Source of the DNA: Arenibacter latericius DSM 15913
GTDB taxonomy: Bacteria; Bacteroidota; Bacteroidia; Flavobacteriales; Flavobacteriaceae
Direction of reading: 5' to 3'
Length of the DNA: 64,000 bases
Assembly (NCBI RefSeq): GCF_000424985.1
Contig: NZ_AUKX01000012.1
Location: 1-64,000, forward strand
The notes below the pieces were generated by a model that did not search any database, was not told where the DNA came from, and saw nothing but the letters and a program-made list of their open reading frames with translations. The translations under genes and the position numbers were made by a program. Of this stretch, positions 34,060 to 43,669 are shown piece by piece (within the stretch, counting starts at the first letter, position 1; every line of letters begins with the position of its first letter).

Positions 34060-34097
34060 GAGAGGAGTTGGAAACAACATACCACTCCTCTCCTTTT
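34060..34097 (+). terminator. Intrinsic terminator after cysM
   Basis: The stem gagaggagt (34060-34068) pairs with actcctctc (34084-34092), followed by cttttatt. It closes the cysE-cysM unit. Confidence 0.75.
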
Positions 34098-34131
34098 ATT
34101 AAAGTCGTATCTAGTGAAATCAGGTTTTTTA

Positions 34132-34229
34132 CTCGATAATCGAGATTTAAACCTGACTGTCGTCAGGCAAGTTGCTCCGAGGCTGTCTTGCCCGAATCTT
34201 GCAGGCGGGCTTGCCCCGAGGTAGTTTAT
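34132..34229. repeat. Dispersed GC-rich intergenic repeat, copy B
   Basis: It begins ctcgataatcgagattt and contains cctgactgtcgtcagg (a hairpin absent from copy A) and caggcgggcttgcccc. It aligns with 21698-21773 and shares its core, inverted, with the tandem units at 3682-3727. Confidence 0.75.
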
Positions 34230-34245
34230 TTAAAAATTGTAAAAA

Positions 34246-35352
34246 TTACAACCATTTTTTTCTCTTAAAATAGATTAGCAAGCCAACAAAAATAAGGATC
34301 ATCACCCCCCAAACGTAAAAGTATCCATATTTTAGGTGTAACTCCGGTATATAGTCGAAGTTCATACCATATACACCTGCTATAAAAGTAAGCGGGATAA
34401 AGATAGAAGCCATGATAGTCAATACTTTCATTACTTCGTTCATCTTGTTGCTAACGTTGCTAATATACATTTCCATGAGACTCATAGACATCTCACGGTA
34501 AACCTGTAGCGTTTCATTTATTTCTATACTATGATCCATAGCATCTCTAAGAAAAAGCTTGGTATCTTTTGATACTAAAGGATGTTCAGAATCTATTAGC
34601 TTGCTAATCATTTCTTTTACTGGATAGATCCACCGCCTAATTTTAAGGACTTCTTTTTTTAAGACTTGAATTTCTTGTGCTATTTCTGGTGTTGGGTGTA
34701 GATAGACATCCTCTTCTAAGGTTTCAATTTTAGCACTAATATTTTCTAGAATTACAAAATAATTATCTATGATAGCATCGAGTAGAACAAAGAATAGATA
34801 ATCGGCTCCTTTTTCTCTTATCCTACCGGTTTTGTTTTTAATTCGATTATAGATCCCATCAAAAACATCATCCTTTAACTCTTGCAAAACAATTACCGTA
34901 TTTTCCATTAGCACAATGGCCACATGTTCAGCTACTAAATCATTATTCTGATCTAAATAGAGCATGTTAAATACACCGAAAATATAATTGTCATACTCTT
35001 CAATTTTAGGCCGCTGATTGGTGTTTACGGCATCCTCTATTGAAAGAAGGTTAAGCCCAAATGAAGTTCCTAGTTTCTCAATTAATTTTTCGTCGCTAAG
35101 GCCAATAACATCTATCCAAGAGATGGAGGGGCTGTTTTTAAATTCTATTATTCTATCAAAGTCATCCTGGTTATAAACATCAAGTTCAAACTCATCCACT
35201 TGATTTTCGTTGTACTCTAAAACATGAACACTACTCTTCTCCCCTTCCCTATTACCCATATAAATAACGCTACCAGGAGCTTTACCCATTTTTTTTGAGC
35301 GTCTAGATTGTTTTTTACTAATAACCTTAGTTGTTCTCTTTTTTTTACCCAT
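34246..35352 (-). CDS. corA: CorA-type magnesium/cobalt transporter
   Basis: This 368-residue channel has a basic N-terminus, a long cytoplasmic alpha/beta funnel domain, and two C-terminal membrane helices (about 310-327 and 343-361). The signature YGMNF (GMN at 329-331) lies between the helices, followed by an acidic YIPEL loop. It moves Mg2+ or Co2+ through the inner membrane. It is monocistronic. Confidence 0.95.
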   Translation of the reverse strand: MGKKKRTTKVISKKQSRRSKKMGKAPGSVIYMGNREGEKSSVHVLEYNENQVDEFELDVYNQDDFDRIIEFKNSPSISWIDVIGLSDEKLIEKLGTSFGLNLLSIEDAVNTNQRPKIEEYDNYIFGVFNMLYLDQNNDLVAEHVAIVLMENTVIVLQELKDDVFDGIYNRIKNKTGRIREKGADYLFFVLLDAIIDNYFVILENISAKIETLEEDVYLHPTPEIAQEIQVLKKEVLKIRRWIYPVKEMISKLIDSEHPLVSKDTKLFLRDAMDHSIEINETLQVYREMSMSLMEMYISNVSNKMNEVMKVLTIMASIFIPLTFIAGVYGMNFDYIPELHLKYGYFYVWGVMILIFVGLLIYFKRKKWL

Positions 35353-35496
35353 ACTATTTTGCTTATACCCATCTTGTAGTTCCTAAATTAAACATTCGAG
35401 AAGAGACTGTTTCATTATGGTGTTATATTTCTTTTGACTCTTTTCTAAATAAGCCATATAAAAGCGATATAACTATAAGAAAAGGGAAGATATTCC

Positions 35497-36282
35497 TTAT
35501 TTAAAATCTAGATTATTTAGCATTAGACCAGAACCAGGTGCTACATAACTTAAGGCTGTGGTATTATTATTCTTAAGCGCCTCTTCTATATCGGATTCAA
35601 GTAAATCTCCTTTTCCTAGCTGAATTAATGCTCCCATTATCATCCTAATTTGATACCTCATAAATCCTGCTCCAGTAATATGCAAAGCATAACTAGTTTC
35701 AGGAAAGAAATTAGCTTTTAAAATGGCATTCTCCTTTATTTCACAGGCATCAATAGTCCTTACCACTTGAGTGTTTGGTTTTAATCGTGCTGTAAATGCT
35801 GAAAAATTGTGTGTTCCCACAAACTTTTCGGCACACTTTTTCATCAAATCTATATTAAGATCATCAACAATATTGGTTAAAAAGGGAGCACAATAGGGGT
35901 GATTTTTCTCTCCAAATGAAAATAGATATACATATTCCTTATTTCTACTGTCTTTTATGATGTTAAACTCTTTATTTACCTCTTCTAATCCTAGCACCCG
36001 TATATCTGATGGTAAGTTTCTATTAAATTCGGCCATAAAATTATCTTTATCCTCTATGGACTTATCAAAGAGAAATAGTTCAAAAGCCATATCTAAGGCA
36101 GAAACTTTTGCGTCTGTTCTTCCAGCACCCAAAATCTTAAATTTGGTATCCTGCAAAATAAATTTCAAGGTTTTTGATAGCATTCCCTCAACGGTTTTGT
36201 GTTGGGGTTGTTTTTGCCAACCACTGAATCGAAATCCTAGATATTGTATGCGAACTAGGTAATAATATCTTTTCTTATGCAT
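35497..36282 (-). CDS. truA: tRNA pseudouridine synthase A
   Basis: TruA modifies U38-40 in the anticodon arm. The catalytic aspartate is in GAGRTDAKVSAL, the binding loop is GTHNFSAF, and the C-terminal block GAGFMRYQIRMIMGALIQLG is typical. The 261-residue length is normal. It is monocistronic and separated from corA by 144 bp. Confidence 0.92.
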   Translation of the reverse strand: MHKKRYYYLVRIQYLGFRFSGWQKQPQHKTVEGMLSKTLKFILQDTKFKILGAGRTDAKVSALDMAFELFLFDKSIEDKDNFMAEFNRNLPSDIRVLGLEEVNKEFNIIKDSRNKEYVYLFSFGEKNHPYCAPFLTNIVDDLNIDLMKKCAEKFVGTHNFSAFTARLKPNTQVVRTIDACEIKENAILKANFFPETSYALHITGAGFMRYQIRMIMGALIQLGKGDLLESDIEEALKNNNTTALSYVAPGSGLMLNNLDFK

Positions 36283-36699
36283 TTTATCTTTAAAATAAAC
36301 TCTTTACTTCTGGCCGAATGGAAAGACTAAGTAATCCAAGCTATATTTACACAATAATAGCGCTAATTACGCTAGATTGCCCAATATAATAAAAGTAACG
36401 TTTTATATATGCAAATGAAGAAATGGTCTTAGTAATAATGAACACTTATTATTTAATATTAGATAAGATTATATAAGGTAACCCCGATATAAATAAGGTA
36501 AAAACCATTATAGTATTGTAGGTTTTTCTATTCCCACCTATGATAAATAGTTTACATATTTTGTAAGAGACGAAATGAAGTAGCTAGTTTTATAATTCAT
36601 TATTCTACCTTAAATTTCCCACACTTCGTCGATATTATCCATATAAAAGATAATTATATTGTAAATATGCTTAAAATAAAATAAGAATAGTAGGAGTAT
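36283..36699. other. Intergenic region, divergent
   Basis: It is very AT-rich, with no gene, palindrome or clear promoter box. Leaders of truA (minus) and the membrane protein (plus) must lie here. Confidence 0.4.
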
Positions 36700-37182
36700 A
36701 TGGGAACTAAAAATAAATTAGGGGCAATTAGAGTTAATCTGGTTTTATCGGTAATTATTTTATTGTCATTAGTCTATTTTAGCTTTTATGGCTTGTACAG
36801 TAATCAATTACATTTTAATAGATTAGAAAGTTATATTTTCCCGATATTGACACTTGTACATTTAGTTTATCTTTATATCCTTTGGTTTAAAATATCTGAA
36901 AATGAATATCCAGATATGATTATGAGGAATATAGAATATGTGATGTACGGGATCTTTATTTTCTATTTATATAAAATATCTGAAACCGCTTTAGTATTAA
37001 ACTCATATCAAGAATTTGAAGACCACATTATCCCAAACACTTTTTTCCCAATTGGGACTTTAATAGTTAGCCTTCAAATTCTTCTTTCTATTTGTACTTT
37101 ATGGTCCTTTTTCCTTAGGAAAAGACAAGTAGGTCAATATGACTTTGACTACCTAAACCATCATGAGAATACTTGGGGGTAG
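36700..37182 (+). CDS. Four-helix inner-membrane protein, function unknown
   Basis: This 160-residue protein has hydrophobic helices at about 12-30, 42-63, 76-96 and 115-137, with a positively charged RKRQVGQYDFDYL tail. No family motif is recognised. It is convergent with the AAA+ gene, whose stop lies 12 bp away, so co-function with the AAA+/vWA pair is not indicated. Confidence 0.7.
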   Translation: MGTKNKLGAIRVNLVLSVIILLSLVYFSFYGLYSNQLHFNRLESYIFPILTLVHLVYLYILWFKISENEYPDMIMRNIEYVMYGIFIFYLYKISETALVLNSYQEFEDHIIPNTFFPIGTLIVSLQILLSICTLWSFFLRKRQVGQYDFDYLNHHENTWG

Positions 37183-37194
37183 TCTTTATTTTGA

Positions 37195-38664
37195 TTAGAG
37201 TCCTCTTATAAAGCTGCCGTATACATCTTTAATCTGGTACCCTTTCACAAAGCGTTGCTTGCTTAATTTCTTATACCCCACCAATCCCCATAAAAGCAAC
37301 TCTTTTAAGAAGTATACATCCTTTTTATCAAAATCAACTTGATATTCCTCTATAAGTTTATTTAAGGCTGGGATGCTATCTAATTTTGCCTTGTACTCGC
37401 TATCCTTAGCGTCATCAAGCAATTCGAACCCTTCACCATCAAAAAACCAACTCATCAAATTATCATAAGGTCCCTCTACATCCTTATGTTCTAACTTATC
37501 TATTTTTGGAAAATATTGTGCAAAAAGAGTTTTAACAGCATCTTCGATTAGAATTTCCGCAACACTTCCAGCGCCTTCTTGTTCCCCTTCATAAACCAAT
37601 TCTATTTTTCCAGTTATAGAAGGAATGATCCCCATAAAATCCATTAAACGTACTTGTGTGGCCTTATCCCCACTTTTTAGGGTTCTACGTTCAGCAGTAC
37701 TCAACAAGTTTTCAAAAGCTGTGATACTCATTCTAGCACTAATGCCACTTTTGGGATCTACGTACTCACTTTTCCTAGCTTCTATACTAATTTGCTCTAA
37801 TAAATCCTTAGCCATATCAGGAACATACACTGTATCTAACTGCCTAGAGTCTAATCTAGATTCTTGTTCTGTGATCTTACGTGCTGTTTCAATATCTTCT
37901 GGGTAATGCGTAAGTATTTGAGATCCTATTCTATCTTTTAGAGGGGTAACAATACTTCCTCTATTGGTGTAGTCTTCCGGGTTAGCTGTAAATACAAATT
38001 GTAAATCTAACGGCAAACGAAGTTTAAAACCTCTAATCTGTATATCTCCTTCTTGTAAGATATTAAACAATGATACTTGTATTCTAGCTTGTAAATCTGG
38101 TAATTCATTAATTACAAAAATGCTTCTATTGGCCCTAGGTATCATTCCAAAATGAATTACTCTTTCATCTGCATATGATAACTTTAGGTTGGCTGCTTTT
38201 ATAGGATCTACATCCCCAATTAAATCGGCCACCGTTACATCTGGAGTCGCTAATTTCTCAAAGAATCGCTCGCTTCTATGTACCCAACTAATCGGGGTTT
38301 CGTCACCAAGGTCATTTATAGTTTCTACAGCAAATCTCGAAATTGGATTCATAGGATCGTCATTAATTTCGGACCCAGCAACAATAGGAATATATTCATC
38401 CAAAAGATTAACCATTAGTCGTGCTAACCGAGTTTTAGCCTGCCCTCTTAATCCTAATAAATTTATATTATGCCTAGAAAGGATTGCACTTTCTAACTCA
38501 GGGATAACGGAGTTTTCATACCCCCATACTCCTGGGAAAGCATTTTCATTGGATTTAATTTTTTCCAAGAGATTATCTCTTAATTCATCCTTTACCTTTT
38601 TAGTTTTATAACCTGATTTTTTAAGATCTCCTATGGTTAAAATTTCCTTATGATTCACTTTCAT
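37195..38664 (-). CDS. MoxR/Mg-chelatase-type AAA+ ATPase
   Basis: This 489-residue ATPase has Walker A LLGLRGQAKTRL (71-78), Walker B-like SIFVINELPDLQARIQVSL, and the ChlI/MoxR insert QEGDIQIRGFKLRLPLDLQF followed by TANPEDYTNRGSIVTPLKDR. Its C-terminal lid is long. Such AAA+ proteins work with a vWA partner to remodel or insert cofactors into client proteins. The partner gene is just upstream (76 bp). Mg-chelatase activity itself is not implied. The client is unknown. Confidence 0.87.
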   Translation of the reverse strand: MKVNHKEILTIGDLKKSGYKTKKVKDELRDNLLEKIKSNENAFPGVWGYENSVIPELESAILSRHNINLLGLRGQAKTRLARLMVNLLDEYIPIVAGSEINDDPMNPISRFAVETINDLGDETPISWVHRSERFFEKLATPDVTVADLIGDVDPIKAANLKLSYADERVIHFGMIPRANRSIFVINELPDLQARIQVSLFNILQEGDIQIRGFKLRLPLDLQFVFTANPEDYTNRGSIVTPLKDRIGSQILTHYPEDIETARKITEQESRLDSRQLDTVYVPDMAKDLLEQISIEARKSEYVDPKSGISARMSITAFENLLSTAERRTLKSGDKATQVRLMDFMGIIPSITGKIELVYEGEQEGAGSVAEILIEDAVKTLFAQYFPKIDKLEHKDVEGPYDNLMSWFFDGEGFELLDDAKDSEYKAKLDSIPALNKLIEEYQVDFDKKDVYFLKELLLWGLVGYKKLSKQRFVKGYQIKDVYGSFIRGL

Positions 38665-38740
38665 ACGTATAACTTATATTATTTTAGATAAAAATCACTG
38701 ATTTAATCAAATTCGTCTTGACTATTATAACAAGAGATTT

Positions 38741-39889
38741 TTAACTTCTTAATCTTTTTCTTCTATTCTGTTCGTAATCTTCAAATATCATTTCTCCTAG
38801 TCCCTTTATTCCTGTAAAGAAGGCCTTCCCCCTATTCGCCTCTGTAAAATGTCTTACAAACTGGGTTAAGTAAGGATCTTTAGCTATCATAAAAGTGGTA
38901 ATAGGAATGTGTAATTTTCTCGCTTGTCGGGCCATATTATAGCATTTCTCTACAATATAATTATCTAGACCAACACTATTCTTATAATAAGTGCCGTCTG
39001 GTAACCTAAGGCAACTAGGTTTACCATCCGTAATCATAAAAATTTGTTTGTTAGTATTCCGTTTTCTACGAAGCATGTCCATAGCTAATTGTAATCCGGC
39101 TACGGTATTAGTATGGTAGGGTCCCACTCTTAAATACGGTAATTCTTTTATAGGTATAGGCCATGCATCATTCCCAAAAACCAATATATCTAATGTGTCC
39201 TTAGGGTACCTTGTAGTGATGAGTTCGGCAAGTGCCATCGCTACCTTTTTAGCCGGTGTAATTCTATCTTCTCCATAGAGAATCATACTATGGCTAATAT
39301 CAATCATAAGAACCGTACTCATTTGCGCTTTAAATTGAGTATCCTCTACTACCAGATCTTCTTCGGATAGGTTAAAATTCCCAATGCCGTGGTTTATTTG
39401 AGCATTCTTTAAACTTTCGGTCATAGAAATCCGCTCCAAGCTATCCCCAAAACGAAACTCCCTATATTCTCCAGTATGTTCATCTCCTCTGCCAGGTTTT
39501 CCCGTCTTATGATCTCCCGCACCACTGCGTTTTAGCTTTCCAAATATTTGATCTAAGGCAGCTTTCCGGATAACTCGTTCCATTTTAGCCGTTATTGCTA
39601 AATCCCCTTCGGAAGTACCTTCTCCCGTACCATCCCCACCTCCATTTTCAAATTCTTCACGCAAATACCCTTTGGCTTTAAGGTCTTCTGTAAAATCATC
39701 TATGGTGTAATTTTCATCGGTAAGCTTATACTCATTATCCAATTCTCTTAACCAATCTAGCGCTTCATCTACATCACCTGAGGTATGGGTAATCAGTTCC
39801 TTGAAAATATCAAATAGTTTCTCGAACGGACTTAAATCTGGAGCCACATAGGTAGAGAAACGAAAGCCTTTTCTTCTGTTCATAGTCAT
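38741..39889 (-). CDS. vWA-domain partner of the AAA+ ATPase
   Basis: This 382-residue cytoplasmic protein has no signal. A helical N-terminal half with a glycine-rich linker (about 80-140) precedes a vWA domain with MIDAS residues in LMIDISHSM (D197, S199, S201) and IFMITDGKPSC. The pairing with a MoxR-type AAA+ gene resembles the ChlI/ChlD and RavA/ViaA arrangement. It is first in the two-gene unit. Confidence 0.85.
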   Translation of the reverse strand: MTMNRRKGFRFSTYVAPDLSPFEKLFDIFKELITHTSGDVDEALDWLRELDNEYKLTDENYTIDDFTEDLKAKGYLREEFENGGGDGTGEGTSEGDLAITAKMERVIRKAALDQIFGKLKRSGAGDHKTGKPGRGDEHTGEYREFRFGDSLERISMTESLKNAQINHGIGNFNLSEEDLVVEDTQFKAQMSTVLMIDISHSMILYGEDRITPAKKVAMALAELITTRYPKDTLDILVFGNDAWPIPIKELPYLRVGPYHTNTVAGLQLAMDMLRRKRNTNKQIFMITDGKPSCLRLPDGTYYKNSVGLDNYIVEKCYNMARQARKLHIPITTFMIAKDPYLTQFVRHFTEANRGKAFFTGIKGLGEMIFEDYEQNRRKRLRS

Positions 39890-40069
39890 ATCATAAATTT
39901 AATACATTTAGAATACTTCCGTCCCCCTTTTAAGAAAACTTAACTATTAGGAAATAGTAGTCACAAACAATCTAGTTAAGGGGTGTACCTCCTTATATAA
40001 TCTGATTAAATTGAACCGATAAATTTGGTGCTACTAAAGGTTCCAAAAGCTCGACTTCAACTGTTTTTG

Positions 40070-40366
40070 TTATTTGAAGAATTTGAACTCAATATCATTG
40101 GTCATTATATGCACCGCCCTAAAATCTTTAACTACTTTAATCTGGTGAACTATTTCTGGTGGTACAATAAAGCTGTCTCCCTGCTTTAAAGTATGTTCTG
40201 TATCTGCTAATGTTAAAACGCATTCTCCTTCTAACACAACAAGTACAGATTCTTTGTTTGCCAAATGTTTTGGCAACAACTCTCCTGCTTTAGCAGCCAT
40301 TTGTTTTGCAATAAATGACTCTCCTTTAGCTAATAATTTTACGTTGGGATTGGTGATTTTTTCCAT
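40070..40366 (-). CDS. Small cupin-domain protein
   Basis: This 98-residue single cupin has a glycine-poor motif 1 (GELLPKHLANKESVLVVLEG) and motif 2 (FIVPPEIVHQIKV). The usual second histidine and glutamate of motif 1 are only partly visible (H-x-x-x-x-E), so metal binding is plausible but unsure. It may bind a small ligand or enzyme partner. It is monocistronic. Confidence 0.82.
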   Translation of the reverse strand: MEKITNPNVKLLAKGESFIAKQMAAKAGELLPKHLANKESVLVVLEGECVLTLADTEHTLKQGDSFIVPPEIVHQIKVVKDFRAVHIMTNDIEFKFFK

Positions 40367-40801
40367 TGACTATTCTTAGTAACATTTAAATGGTTTGCCT
40401 AAGTAATATAACCAATTATCCTCTATAAGTCAAATGTCGCACTTTGTAGTGGTTATTGATGCTAGTCTCTTTATGATTGGTTTTTAAATCTAAAACAACA
40501 CCCATCGCGGTTATAAAGTTAAGGTTAGCGATCTCTTTTAATAAATCCTTGAAATTTAATAAGATCCGTCTATTTATCAAAGCTAGAACATTTGCTGAAA
40601 AATTTGAGATTGTTAGTAAATAGGGTAACTTGAAGGTTTAATCAATTTAGGAGGGTGCCTAATTAAGCTAGAACCTCATTAGTTTAATGATTTGGTATTT
40701 AATGTATCGGGAATTTCCAAAACACTTTGATTCAGTTAACTGAATTGGAATATTAGTTTGGAAATCCGAATTGAAACGTAGAAAAAATGAAGTAAATTAT
40801 T
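40367..40801 (+). other. Divergent intergenic region holding the sat-like promoter and palindrome
   Basis: No gene is seen. The right end contains a TTTG box, a perfect palindrome and a TAGTTTGG box (40726-40761). The rest is unremarkable AT-rich DNA. Confidence 0.5.
40726..40761 (+). promoter_or_regulatory. Promoter with palindromic operator for the sulfurylase-like gene
   Basis: TTTG at 40726-40729 (-33-like), the perfect palindrome attcagttaactgaat at 40730-40745, and TAGTTTGG at 40754-40761 (one mismatch to TAnnTTTG) follow each other, with 24 bases between boxes. A dimeric repressor bound to the palindrome would block the promoter. The start codon is 40 bases downstream. Confidence 0.5.
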
Positions 40802-42523
40802 ATGGTTAAAAAAGAAGAAAAGTTCGGAAATTATCCGCAACAGCCACATGGTGGCAAATTGGTCAATTTAGTTTTAAAAGGCGAAGAACTAAAAAAAGGA
40901 TTAAAGAAAGCTGCCCAGCTTCCTGCTATTATGATAGACATGGAAGCTGTGATTAGGGTGGAAATGATCGCAACAGGGGTTTTATCTCCCAATGAGGGTT
41001 TTATGAATGAAGCCAACTACAAATCGGTACTTAGTAAAGGGCGTTTAGAAAATGGCCTTATTTGGCCAGTTCCTTTAAGTTTTGCTCCTACTGGCGACCG
41101 TAACAAAGAGGTAGTAGAATCACTATCAGTTGGAGATGAAGTAGCTTTAATTGATGAGAATAAAAATCCGATAGCTATTCTTTTACTCAACGATATTTTT
41201 TCTTACGATAGAGAATATAGAGCATCTAAACTTTTTGGAACCACAGATCGAAATCATCCTGGGGTTGATGCAATATATCGAAGAATGGGAAACACGGCAT
41301 TGGGAGGAACGCTTAAATTGTTACGTCGTGTTGATTGGGGACCATTTGAAAAACTAAGATTAGAGCCAAAGGATACATGGAAACAATTTTATGAAGAGAA
41401 AAACTTTCGGTCTGTTGCCGGGTTTATTACGGGAGCTAACCCTCTCCATAGAGGACATGAATACATCCATAGGAATGCCTTAGAAGAGATTGACGGTTTG
41501 TTAATTCAACCATTAGTAGAAATGGCTAAACGTGAATACACTCGTCATGAATTCCGGATGCTGTCTTACCGGAGTGTTCTAGATACCTACTACCCCAAAG
41601 ATAGAGCAATTCTTTCGCCCTTAAGAGTAACCTATATATTTGCTGGACCTAGGGAAACAGTACTACATGCATTAATCATGAAGAATTACGGCTGTACCCA
41701 TGCTTTAATTGGTCGTGACCATGCAGGTATTGGTGATTTCTATGATAAATATGCTAGTCATTCCATTTTTGGGGAATTTTCACCTAAAGAATTAGGGATT
41801 GATATCCGTTTATTTTATGAAGTTTTTCATTGCACACGCTGTAACACTTTAGCAACTAGTCAATCTTGTCCTCATGATGAAAAATATCGGATTAATATTT
41901 CAGGTACAGGAATTAGAGAAATGCTACGCCATGGGATTATGCCTCCAAAAGAAATTGTTAGGCCAGAATCTGCACGGATAGCTATGCAGGGAGTCCAACC
42001 TAAAGGTCTTGATGAAAACAATAATTCTATTTCACCAGTTGGAAAAACAATTAAAGCCATTTTCCCTTTTTACGCAGAACTAAATGCTCTAGGGGGTAGA
42101 AAACGTAGTAAACCATTGAAATGGGACAATTTAACAAATACCGATTTAGAATTGGTTAATATGGATGCGCGCCTGAATGCTGATAAAATTTATAGAGACA
42201 TCTTTGAAGAGTATAGCAGTATCAGTGATATCAATAGAAATTTACAACCTAACTGGATAACGGAGGCACGGGAAGCCGCTCAATCGCAGCAAGAACTAGT
42301 AATACAAGATTTAGAAGAGAAAGTAGACCAAGCTTCGGATACCGCTTCGGACGAATTTATGTACCAAGATAAGAAAGAAGCTACTCACGAATTAGAGGTT
42401 GCAAAAAAGATTCTAAAAGACATTCCTAATCCTATTCGAAAGGAGAATTTAGAATATCGCACATGGAATCTACTTCCTTATAAACGCTATAGAGGAAGTG
42501 ATGAGCCAACTGAAGAGAATTAA
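40802..42523 (+). CDS. ATP-sulfurylase-like protein with altered sulfate-binding motif
   Basis: This 573-residue protein aligns with bacterial ATP sulfurylase (Sat): an N-terminal PUA-like domain, then the nucleotidyltransferase domain with HRGH (216-219), AGPRETVLHALI, GRDHAG (304-309), the zinc motif CTRC...SCPH (C344, C347, C356) and SGTGIREML. The sulfate-binding QTRNP, however, is replaced by TGANP (210-214), losing both the glutamine and arginine. A further 150 charged residues follow, without the P-loop of an APS kinase. It may be an adenylyltransferase for another anion, or inactive. No APS/PAPS gene is adjacent. A palindromic operator precedes it. Confidence 0.85.
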   Translation: MVKKEEKFGNYPQQPHGGKLVNLVLKGEELKKGLKKAAQLPAIMIDMEAVIRVEMIATGVLSPNEGFMNEANYKSVLSKGRLENGLIWPVPLSFAPTGDRNKEVVESLSVGDEVALIDENKNPIAILLLNDIFSYDREYRASKLFGTTDRNHPGVDAIYRRMGNTALGGTLKLLRRVDWGPFEKLRLEPKDTWKQFYEEKNFRSVAGFITGANPLHRGHEYIHRNALEEIDGLLIQPLVEMAKREYTRHEFRMLSYRSVLDTYYPKDRAILSPLRVTYIFAGPRETVLHALIMKNYGCTHALIGRDHAGIGDFYDKYASHSIFGEFSPKELGIDIRLFYEVFHCTRCNTLATSQSCPHDEKYRINISGTGIREMLRHGIMPPKEIVRPESARIAMQGVQPKGLDENNNSISPVGKTIKAIFPFYAELNALGGRKRSKPLKWDNLTNTDLELVNMDARLNADKIYRDIFEEYSSISDINRNLQPNWITEAREAAQSQQELVIQDLEEKVDQASDTASDEFMYQDKKEATHELEVAKKILKDIPNPIRKENLEYRTWNLLPYKRYRGSDEPTEEN

Positions 42524-42726
42524 TCTATTATTACTAATCTATCAGCCTATAAATAGTTAGTTTATTATTTAGGTAATCTTAGGGAGTATTTTTAAATAGC
42601 TTTAAGGTTACCTTTATTTAATTTTTAAATTTCTAGGACAGATAAGAATAGAGTTAGTTTTGTAGGAGACTATTTTGTGGTTCACCTTGTTGCAGCTACT
42701 TTTGAAGTGGATAGGAGACCAACATT

Positions 42727-43551
42727 ATGAAAAACGAAAATCTTTCACTGTTTCAGGCATTTCAAAACACCCCTCCATTATGGTTTAACACCTATGACGG
42801 ATTAAAACAATTTAATTTTCCTTCTATCAATGTACAGAATCTCAATTCTCTACATATCCCTCAAAACCTTAGATTAGGTCATCAATTAGAATATATCTTT
42901 CACCAATTACTTCTAGGTTCCAATAATTATAATGTACTAGGTTCCAATATACCTATAAGGAAAGATAAAATTACTTTAGGGGAATTAGATTTTATTCTTC
43001 AAAACACTGAAAATAAAGATATTATACATCTAGAGCTCACCTATAAGTTTTATATAATTACAGCTAATAAAAATACTAAAATAGAGCATCAACTAATCGG
43101 TCCAAACCATAGAGATACATTTTTACAAAAGAAAGAGAAGTTAATAAACCATCAGCTACCCTTATCTAGAAGTGAAGAAGGGAAGGAAATTTTAATTAAA
43201 TATGGTGTAGACGCTTCTGTGTTAACGTCACAGGTTTGTTATAAATCCCAATTATTTACGCCATATTATAACCGGGAAATGAAAATCGCCCCATTTAATA
43301 AAGCTTGTATTAGTGGGACTTGGATTTCTTACGAGGACTTTTGTCGGGAAGAATTTCAATCATATCAATATTACATACCTTCTAAACTAGAATGGGTACT
43401 ACCTCCTCACAATAAGGTAGAATGGCGTTCTTACCTTAGCATTCTTGATGATATAAGTTCTAGGATAAAAAATAAACGTGCACCTCTTCTATGGGTAAAA
43501 AATACTGCTTCAAAAATAGAAAAGATGTTTATTCTCTGGCGTTCTCCATAA
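42727..43551 (+). CDS. DUF1853 family protein
   Basis: This 274-residue protein matches DUF1853 by RLGHQLEYIFHQLLLGS, the GELDFIL...IHLELTYKFY strands and IGPNHRDTFLQKKEKLINHQL. The D...E-x-K spacing (LGELDF then LELTYKF) looks like a PD-(D/E)xK nuclease core with the lysine present. Its activity is not known to me. It is monocistronic. Confidence 0.83.
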   Translation: MKNENLSLFQAFQNTPPLWFNTYDGLKQFNFPSINVQNLNSLHIPQNLRLGHQLEYIFHQLLLGSNNYNVLGSNIPIRKDKITLGELDFILQNTENKDIIHLELTYKFYIITANKNTKIEHQLIGPNHRDTFLQKKEKLINHQLPLSRSEEGKEILIKYGVDASVLTSQVCYKSQLFTPYYNREMKIAPFNKACISGTWISYEDFCREEFQSYQYYIPSKLEWVLPPHNKVEWRSYLSILDDISSRIKNKRAPLLWVKNTASKIEKMFILWRSP

Positions 43552-43669
43552 AGTTAGAATTTAATATTTAGATTATTTTAAAACCTAGAAGGTATTTGAG
43601 TAGAAGTAGATTACAATAAAAGTTATAATTAATCGTTTTTTATATCCAAATTTCACCTAACCTTCTCCT

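Noticed and set aside
38189-38611. 140-codon plus-strand ORF
   Set aside because: It is antisense to the AAA+ gene, with no motif or promoter.
40367-40801. Riboswitch upstream of the sulfurylase-like gene
   Set aside because: Only a DNA palindrome and promoter boxes are seen; the leader after the promoter is too short for an aptamer.
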